From the NCBI GenBank assembly GCA_037367405.1, contig JAZKJV010003121.1:248001-312000 (forward strand): a stretch of DNA of 64,000 nt, read 5' to 3'. Under the pieces are notes generated by a model that had not been told where the DNA came from, made no database searches, and saw only the letters and a program-made list of their open reading frames with translations. The translations under genes were made by a program, and so were the position numbers. Positions within the stretch are counted from its first letter, which is position 1. The number at the start of each line of letters is the position of its first letter. Source of the DNA: Ottelia alismoides (Eukaryota > Streptophyta > Magnoliopsida > Alismatales > Hydrocharitaceae). Below are positions 56,961-64,000 of this stretch, one piece after another.

Positions 56961-58021
56961 CGCTCCTACCAATGGGAAGATCCTCTTTTATTCAGAGAAG
57001 GAGCGAATTGTATTTGACGCAGGTGCATCCCTCAGACGGAGCAATCAAGTGTCCTCGAGCATTGTCACTCGCTCGAATCTGGTGGACACCACTCTGGAGA
57101 TCGGACGGCAGCCAAAGTACTTCAGTGTGGCTTCTGGTGGCCCACTTTATTCAAGGATGCAGCTGAATTTGTTAAACGATGCACTGACTGTCAGAGAATG
57201 AAAGGTACACTCACTGCCAAAGATTCAATGCCCCTGAAAATCATTCAGATAGCAGACGTTTTTGATGCATGGGGCATTGACTTCATGGGACCCTTCCCTA
57301 ACAGTCAAGGATTTGAGCACATCCTTCTCGCCGTCGATTACGTGAGTCGTTGGGTTGAAGCTATCCCTGCTCGAGCCGCCGACAGCCGAACAGTATGCCA
57401 GTTTCTGAAGAAGAACATCATCTCGTGGTTCGGGATACCGAAGATTCTCATATCAGACGGGGGTAGCCACTTCATTAACAAAGAGGTCAAGAAGTTAACG
57501 AAGGAGTACGACATCGACCATCGTGTCGCATCTCCTTATCATCCTCAGACCAATGGCATGGCGAAGTTATCAAAAAGAGAAATCAAGACTATCCTGCAGA
57601 AACTTGTTAGGCCAAACAGAAAGGACTGGTCTCAACTCTTGAACTCGGTCCTATGGGCTTACCGAACCGCCTACAAGTCTCCCTTGGGCATGTCGCCCTA
57701 TCATCTTGTATATGGAAAACCGTGCCATCAGCCCGTGGAATTAATTCACAAGGCTTTATGGGCTATCAACAGTTGTAATTTGGACTCACGCAAAAGTGGT
57801 CAGAAGAGAAAAGATGATCTGAACAGGCTCTTGGAATTCCGAGACTATGCATACGATAACACCTTGATGTACAAGGAGAAGGTGAAACGCTGGCACGACC
57901 GGCACATCAGACGAAAGACCTTTGACGTTGGACAGAAAGTGTGATTATTTGATGCAAAGTTGTGGATATTCCCAGGATAATTAAAGAGTAAGTGGACAGG
58001 GCCATTTCGAGTTCGTGAAGT
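56961..58021 (+). pseudogene. Integrase of element 1, catalytic Glu lost, cut by insertion
   Basis: It runs in the RT frame after a TGA at 57015. The zinc-binding part shows LEHCHSLESGGHHSG and FVKRCTDCQRMKG. The core has FDAWGIDFMGPFPNSQGFE (first Asp) and ILISDGGSHFINKEV (second Asp). The expected Glu block NGxAELSxREIK reads NGMAKLSKREIK, so the catalytic Glu is Lys. KSPLGMSPYHLVYGKPCH is the Athila signature. The tail shows MYKEKVKRWHDRHIRRKTFD, then stops at 57942 and 57993, and ends at WTGPFRVREV, where an LTR begins (58022). The protein is inactive and incomplete. Confidence 0.9.
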
Positions 58022-61000
58022 TGATGAATCTCCATTTCATCATCTTTATTCTATCATTTTGGCCTTAAAAACCCCAGCAAATGCATGTAAATAGCATTAA
58101 TTTGTATAAAATAGCATTCATTATTTATTGTATTTACTGTACATAGAATAAGGTTTTTAATGCCAAAATTATAGAATAAAGAGAAGAAAAGAAAAAGGAA
58201 TAAAATATTGCAAATATTTTATGACCCTAACCCCGAGACCAAGGCCAGCATGGAATTGGTCGACAAGGAATAAAGTAGGGGGAGATAAGGGCCAATTATA
58301 CAATAAATATCTCATTTATTAATTCATTCATTTATGCATTTTTGGCACCTATTTTGTACATAATTATTTATTCATCAAATAAAGAAACTTTGTTCATAAA
58401 AGTTGTAGATAATAATATAAATAAAAATACAAAATTGAGTTTGTGTAAAAATAATACACAGTGTACATTGAATACACAAAATAAAAAGCAAAAATCTCAA
58501 CTTCACAGACCCATATCTTGCAAATAAAAACTCCAAATCACCCAAACTCACCTTTAATTGTATATAGCATTCCATGAACTATTTTATAAAATTGGTTTCA
58601 TAATTTTTGGAGTCCACCTGTGGAAGTTAGGTTTTTGGCCTATCTTGTACATACTACCTGATTAAAATATTCATTTTATTCAATATTCATTATTTTTATA
58701 AACCCATATTTTTAGAATCTTGTAAATAATGTATGTAATTCATATACCTACTAGCATTAGAATAAAACCAAAAATAATTTGGAAAGTAAAAGAAGTCTAT
58801 GTAATATCTATAGGCAAAATACCTATGAGAAATATGTACATAAATAAAAGGGGTTTTTATTCTTTTATTCTTTATTCTTCTATATTTTTAGACTAATGTA
58901 TATATTATATAGAACTTATTAAAAATACAAAGCTAAAATAAAAACAAATAAAATTCATTAAATAAATAAAATATATCGGTAAAATACCTATAAGTATACT
59001 AAGATACACACAAACACATTTATTTAAAAATATAAATAAACTCATAAAAATCAAATAAAAATATATTTATAAAAATAAGTTATAAATTTATAAATTAAAA
59101 TAATAAAATAATAAAAGAAAATAAACAAATTAAAAATAAAATACACAAAAATACATGTAAATACATACGTATACACATTATTCAAATAAAACTATAATAA
59201 AATACCTCGAAAAATTCAATAAAAATCATGAATAAATACTACATGAAATAATACACATTTTTTATTTTATACACAAAAATTAATAAAATCATTTACTATG
59301 TTAAATAATTCATTTTTAATAAGGATCCCTGTTTTGGCGTGTAGCGGCTGAGGTGGACCAATCAGGTCCCTCCGCGAGTTGACCCCAGTCAACTCGGCCT
59401 CCAGCCGCTTGACTTGACGGGCGCTATCTTTTCGCCCGTCTTTTCCCTTTTTTCCCGCTCGAATCTATCATCCATCGCCTTCGATCCCTTCATGAAAAAT
59501 GTTCCCTGACCATCCGTGAATCCCGCCGAGATCTTGGATCCATTGTGCATACCACCGATTCATTAATAATCGCCGGTCACTGGGGGTCGTCAGGATTGTA
59601 TATAAATAACTCCTCCCACTTCCTTGGCCGAATTTGGCCATTTTCATCCCCTTCTTTGAGCTTGAATGAGCTCCTGGCGGAGCCCTCGTGACAGGAGGCG
59701 CTTCCCAGCACCTCGATTCGCCCAAGGAGGTGGGAAATTTTGTCGCGGTGGTGCTCCGGCGACCACCCTGCTCCCTGGCGGCCCCCAGGTATAAGAGCTG
59801 CGCTTTTATCATTTTTAGGTAGTTTTTCGTTTATGCATGTCATTCTCGTATTTTATTTCGCATTTAGATCTGTAGTTTAGCATAGAATTGCGATTTCATA
59901 GTTCGCCGGAGCTCCGCTCCAGCGAGCTTTTCACTGTGCTTCCGACCGTGCTCCGACCACCCTTTCACCTCCATTTCTATACCCCTTCATTTCCCTACGC
60001 CCCAAGCACCTCCGTTCACCCAGATCTTCACCAGATCTGGAGATCAGATCTCCTCCTCCGCCCTTCGCCGGAGATCACCGCCCCGCACCCCTTTCGCTCA
60101 TTTTAACCCAAATAAGTCCCCCAGCCCTTTGTTTTTGTGCGCTGAGCTTTCGTGCAGGTGCTGGAGGCCAAAGGACCCCCGTTGGGGTCGATTCGACTCT
60201 TCTGCAGGTACCTGGAGCTCTTTGGCTTCATCGACCTCGCTCGACCGTTCCGGTGAGCCTCCGGCTCCCCTGAGTGCTCAAGCCAACAGAGTAGAGCCCT
60301 AGGTTGCTTCTTGGACCATCAGATGCCCGAGGGAGTGTCGGACGAGCGAGCAGCACCGGATCGAAGGTCGGAGAAGGGGGAGTTCTTCCCTGTTCTTCGT
60401 GCCTTCGCCTTTACCGTCCGATCGTGGTCCCAGCCCAGTTCAGATCCTAGCCGTCCGATGGAGCTCTGCATCGACCGTCAGATCACGCGGCTGATCTAAT
60501 CTCAGCCTCCCATCGGCGAAGCGTCATCGGGCAAGGAGGTGGCGACGCGTGTCAAGTGGATAACGCTGAACCGTTGGATCACGCGCCTTATGGGGGTAAT
60601 TTGCACATTTAGCCCCTGCCATTTTTTGTATTTAATTTTTAATCTTGTAAAATATATAGCACGTTGTAAATAAAATGTAAATTTTGCAGAAAGGACCCTG
60701 AGTTTACAAGAATTACATTTAGGTCCTTCCGCGCCTCACGTGCAGTCCCCCGTGAGGCGCGTGAAAGATTGCATGTATACCCTGGCGATTTTTGGATATT
60801 GTAATATAGTTCTAAAAATTAAAATAAATGTTTATTTCTGTTGTATTTTTGCACTGTTGCCCCTGTGACTTATTTAATTTGCAAAAATACCCCTGCCAGG
60901 CTGATTTATTTTTGTGTCTTTTATCTATTTATTAAAAACACCTATCAGGCTTCTAAAAATTCACGAAAATTAGGATAGATGCTCCATGCCATGCTAGTTC

Positions 61001-61508
61001 ACGCCAACATTTTATTTTGCATTTTTTGCATTTTTCCTGATTATTAAAAATGAAATAGGAGCCATTTTTGTACTGTCTAATTGATAAAATACAAAAAAAT
61101 TAGAAAATGTTTTTGAAAAATTCCAAAAAAATTGTATACGGTATATTTATTTATATATTGAGTCCAGAAAATGAAAAACCCTAAAAATATGAAAAAGAAA
61201 AATAAAAAAAATTATAAAAACCTAAAACCCACTAAAACAATAATTGGACATGATCAATGGATTGAATAATGGATACATCACATACATTCCATTCGCCTCC
61301 CAGTGTTCGACCTCTACCTGTACTTACACCTATACACATTTGCATGTAGAGTTATAATAAATTTTAACTCCACATTTTTGGATATTTATTGCATATATTT
61401 ATTGTGGGTTAATTGTTGATCGATTCGGGTTTCGTGTGCGGTCGCTCAGCGACACTGTAGTCCCGCCTTGTGTGGACTATTTTGACCCTCGCAAAACCCG
61501 AGTTATCA
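58022..61508 (+). repeat. 5' LTR of Athila-like element 2 (3487 bp)
   Basis: It begins TGATGAATCTCCATTTCATC and ends CGAGTTATCA, and is followed by AA, a primer site and leader. An LTR followed by a primer site is a 5' LTR of what lies downstream. Upstream it abuts integrase codons with no purine tract. It is shorter than the LTR of element 1 and differs by about one base in ten at its start and more in the middle. Hence element 2 is most likely a separate insertion into element 1, with GAAGT (58017-58021) as the predicted target duplication. Confidence 0.85.
59599..59609 (+). promoter_or_regulatory. TATA box of element 2 LTR
   Basis: GTATATAAATA lies at the same relative place as the box at 47072. 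Confidence 0.7.
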
Positions 61509-61510
61509 AA

Positions 61511-61528
61511 TGGCGCCGTTGCCGGGGA
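61511..61528 (+). other. Primer binding site, tRNA-Asp type, element 2
   Basis: TGGCGCCGTTGCCGGGGA, identical to the element 1 site. Two A bases precede it instead of GA. Confidence 0.93.
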
Positions 61529-61917
61529 GGCAACGGATTTTGTATGATTTTGTGTGGTTATTTGTTCATTTATTTGATCCTTTGTCCATGTCCTTCATTT
61601 ATTTATTTGAGTGAATTTTATTTGATATTATTCATGGACTGCTCTGACCATCTCTTTCTTTTTGTCTTTAATGCGAGGGACCGCCAAGCGACGGAGGACC
61701 TCCTAGGAGGACCTATGCACCCCAGCAAGGCGGAGTTGGCTCTTCTATGCCCAGTCAACAGGAGAGAGCATCTATGACAGGAGACGGAGAACTTTTGCAG
61801 ACAGTCTCTATTTTATGCATTTTATATTATTTCATTTTATTAGGTATATTTATGTGAGAGAGTGACCCTTAGAATTTTGTAATAATACAGGACTCTCACA
61901 GGTACACTCCGACTCCC

Positions 61918-61956
61918 GAGGTCCATTGCCCGAGGGATTGTTCCCTTGGGGGCCTC
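61918..61956 (+). promoter_or_regulatory. Conserved leader hairpin, element 2 copy
   Basis: GAGGTC pairs with GGCCTC as in element 1. The inner stem is CCCGAGGGA with TCCCTTGGG and a 4-nt loop. Two base pairs differ from element 1 by paired changes. Confidence 0.7.
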
Positions 61957-62113
61957 GACGGTTTTGACACTTTTTCGTTTTTATTTTATTTTTATTATTT
62001 TGTGTGAATGAGCCCTAGCTTAGGAATTGCTTGCCGATAGATTAAGGCCCAAACACCCTAATATATTTGCATGTACCTATAGTGCGTTTTTGACCTAGTC
62101 AAATCTAAACAGT

Positions 62114-62288
62114 CGGTTCATTTATCTCTTAACCCCTGTGCCGTGAGCGAGCCCCATCAAGCGCTACTCCTGAACTCGAGCGTGTCGAGAAGAGGAGGGG
62201 TGAGCCAAGACCGGACCCTTAGGTTAGGGATAAGTGACCGACTTGTGGTGCTTCACGATAATAGCAGTTACTATCCTAGGGCGATTTC
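62114..62288 (+). promoter_or_regulatory. Conserved leader block, element 2 copy
   Basis: It matches 50131-50303. The small hairpin is CTCGA-GCGTG-TCGAG at 62175-62189. Stem bases are unchanged and only the loop differs. Confidence 0.65.
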
Positions 62289-64000
62289 TTCGGCTTGCAT
62301 TTGCATATAGCATAGGTTTCAATTCTGTTATGCATCCCGCATGGAGAGAGCTGGGAAGCACTGTAAGTCTTCTTACTTAGCATGCATCATCGATTTCCGA
62401 CTTGCATGGATTTTCCGACTTCTCCCTATGTTTTTGACCACTTAGGATGCTTAATGGAAATTGGAACCGCGATAGGCACGTGCATTGAAAATACCCAAAA
62501 AAAAAGTGATAACATAAATAAAATCGGGACTGCTAACTCTATTGGACTTAAAATAAAACATGATGGATTTCCTTGTTTTGGGGAGAGCAACCCCCTCATT
62601 GTATGCGTTTTAAATTGCTTACGTACACACTAAGGAGTAGAGCCCAAATCCTATCAAGCCTCCTACGTGATTGTACAATTTTTGTGATTCTCACCTAACT
62701 CTAAAAATGAAAAGATAAATGACCGTCACCTGATGGTCTTCACTGTGTTGAGTAGGTGAATTGGGGGTGTTGCCTTGTGTATTGATTGTGACTTGGAGTT
62801 CATTGTGTTTTCCATTCATTATTAGAGTAGACGGTCCCGTCCGTGTGAGTCATGCATTTTTCATCTTTGAGTCTCTCTATCTCTCTTATACATATATCTC
62901 TTCATCATGCATCGAGTCGTGATATTGGCGCTTGAGCTCAATCATTCTTCGCCTAGTCCTTTGTTTCCCGCTTCTTCACCATCTTCTATGTATCCATCGT
63001 ACCATCTTCTCTGGTTCGAGGAGAGACCGCTCTTCAGACCGCAATTTTGACGGTGTTCCCGCCTTGTGTGGAACACCCAATTTTGTCTATGTCCCAATTT
63101 TCTCGCCCGCCCTCCTCGTACCCTTTGTATCATCTCTCTCTTTATCCGGGAATGCTGTGCATATTGATGAGGCCCGCATCGAGGATTATTTATACAGATT
63201 ATTTGTGTAAGTCGGGCATGATATTGCGGATGCTGAGATTGATTTGGTGGATTTGACTTTTGATGCATGCATATGTGCTTATTGAGGATTTTTGTGATGC
63301 ATGATAATTAGGTGTGATTCTTTATTGAAGATTTAGATCTTGCACACCGGATTGAGGATGTAATGAGCTTCAGTGATTTGAGGATGATATCAGGATGTTT
63401 CTATTGTTTTATCCATTTCGAGGTTCCTACCATCTGTGATTTCTGGGCTGAATAGACTATCTTGATATATGCTTCATGATGACGATGATTGGAACCCACA
63501 TGATTTCTCTTCTACATGAGTGACCCATCCTCGATCTCCTGACTTCATTATCCACCCCTGGCACTTAGAGGATTCCTGACTATTTTTCGTGCCATCTCAG
63601 TTGACTGGATTGACCCAAGGGATGCTTGGTGAATGACATGATTATTCGCTCCCTGACATGATCTTATGCCCTCCGAATAATTGAATGATTTATTACTTTT
63701 GAGGACCTGAGATGACTTGCCAGCATTCCCATGACCTTCATTGCTATAGCTCGCATTGCTCCCCGAGGACTATCTGCGGGAGAATGCGACAATTTCTAGG
63801 ATTGCGGTTTCATTCACTGCTTGGGTCGCCATTGTGATGGGACCCGAAACCGAGTCGTACGATATGTTTGATTGGCCTCCCCCTGTGATTGTGTACTTGA
63901 CCTGTTGGTACACGAGGCCAATGTATTTGACTCATCTGAGTCCGCTCTCCTTGACGGTCCTCGCAAGGCAGAGCTCCACTTTTCTGATTATTCCATGCCT

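Larger units (their letters stand above)
45485..58021 (+). mobile_element. Athila-like Ty3/gypsy element 1 (3' part beyond the insertion of element 2)
   Basis: It has a 5' LTR, tRNA-Asp-type primer site, 2.36-kb leader, gag, protease, RT, RNase H and integrase, all on the plus strand. It was inserted into a LINE: the left flank is AGAAG (45480-45484) and the right partner is not in the window. Coding stops abruptly within the integrase tail at 58021, where another LTR of the family begins. No polypurine tract or post-pol region is present, so 58022-61508 is best read as the 5' LTR of a second element and not as the 3' LTR of this one. Confidence 0.85.
61509..64000 (+). other. Leader of element 2 (runs out of window)
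   Basis: It starts with the primer site and shares four conserved blocks with the leader of element 1. The last 1.1 kb (62.9-64.0 kb) has many short frames but no recognisable gag; gag is expected after the window end. The ORF at 62932-63210 (for example FDGVPALCGTPNFVYVPIF) is unrecognised. Confidence 0.75.

Overview
This window is plant nuclear DNA made almost entirely of nested transposable elements. I see no cellular protein gene, tRNA, rRNA or CRISPR array. A plant genome is indicated by Athila-type Ty3/gypsy polyproteins with a tRNA-Asp-like primer site (TGGCGCCGTTGCCGGGGA), Copia elements with the TGGTATCAG primer site, an RTE-type LINE, a hAT element and very long LTRs. The species cannot be named from the sequence.

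Layout. 1-9441: a minus-strand, non-autonomous Copia-type element (LARD-like) with 2.5-kb LTRs and a 5.4-kb internal region without coding capacity; its left LTR is cut by the window edge. 9442-13609: unassigned DNA, then an old LTR of an Athila-like family, minus strand. 13610-13949 and 30221-30986: two halves of an older minus-strand Copia (LTR, primer site, leader). A complete but broken Athila-like element (13950-30215, minus strand, target duplication GTGAC) splits them. 30987-32500: unassigned, with a possible CACTA end. 32500-41879: a third Athila-family LTR, interrupted by a LINE fragment (33415-33957) and by a truncated plus-strand Copia (about 35056-39754), which is itself split by a hAT element (37837-38671, 8-bp target duplication). 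41880-44480: the least repeat-like stretch, with one MITE-like element and one foldback. 44480-45484: the endonuclease part of an RTE-type LINE. 45485-58021: a plus-strand Athila-like element (LTR, leader, gag, protease, RT, RNase H, integrase). 58022-64000: LTR, primer site and leader of a second element of the same family, which seems inserted into the integrase of the first and runs out of the window.

How the parts relate. Six LTR copies (about 10.3-13.6, 13.95-17.4, 26.8-30.2, 32.5-41.9 split, 45.5-49.5 and 58.0-61.5 kb) belong to one superfamily. They share a TGATGAA...TTCATCA tip, a conserved U3 block, a TATA box and the ...CA|GATGGCGCC junction. All coding regions are decayed, with stops, frameshifts and lost catalytic residues. 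Any mobilisation would therefore need proteins from elsewhere.

Most worth a second look: (1) a 39-nt hairpin in the leaders of the two plus-strand elements with paired compensatory changes, next to leader blocks that look better conserved than the LTRs; (2) a row of five hairpins, each followed on the sense strand by a G-rich tract, after pol of the minus-strand Athila-like element; (3) the nested architecture, which allows relative dating.
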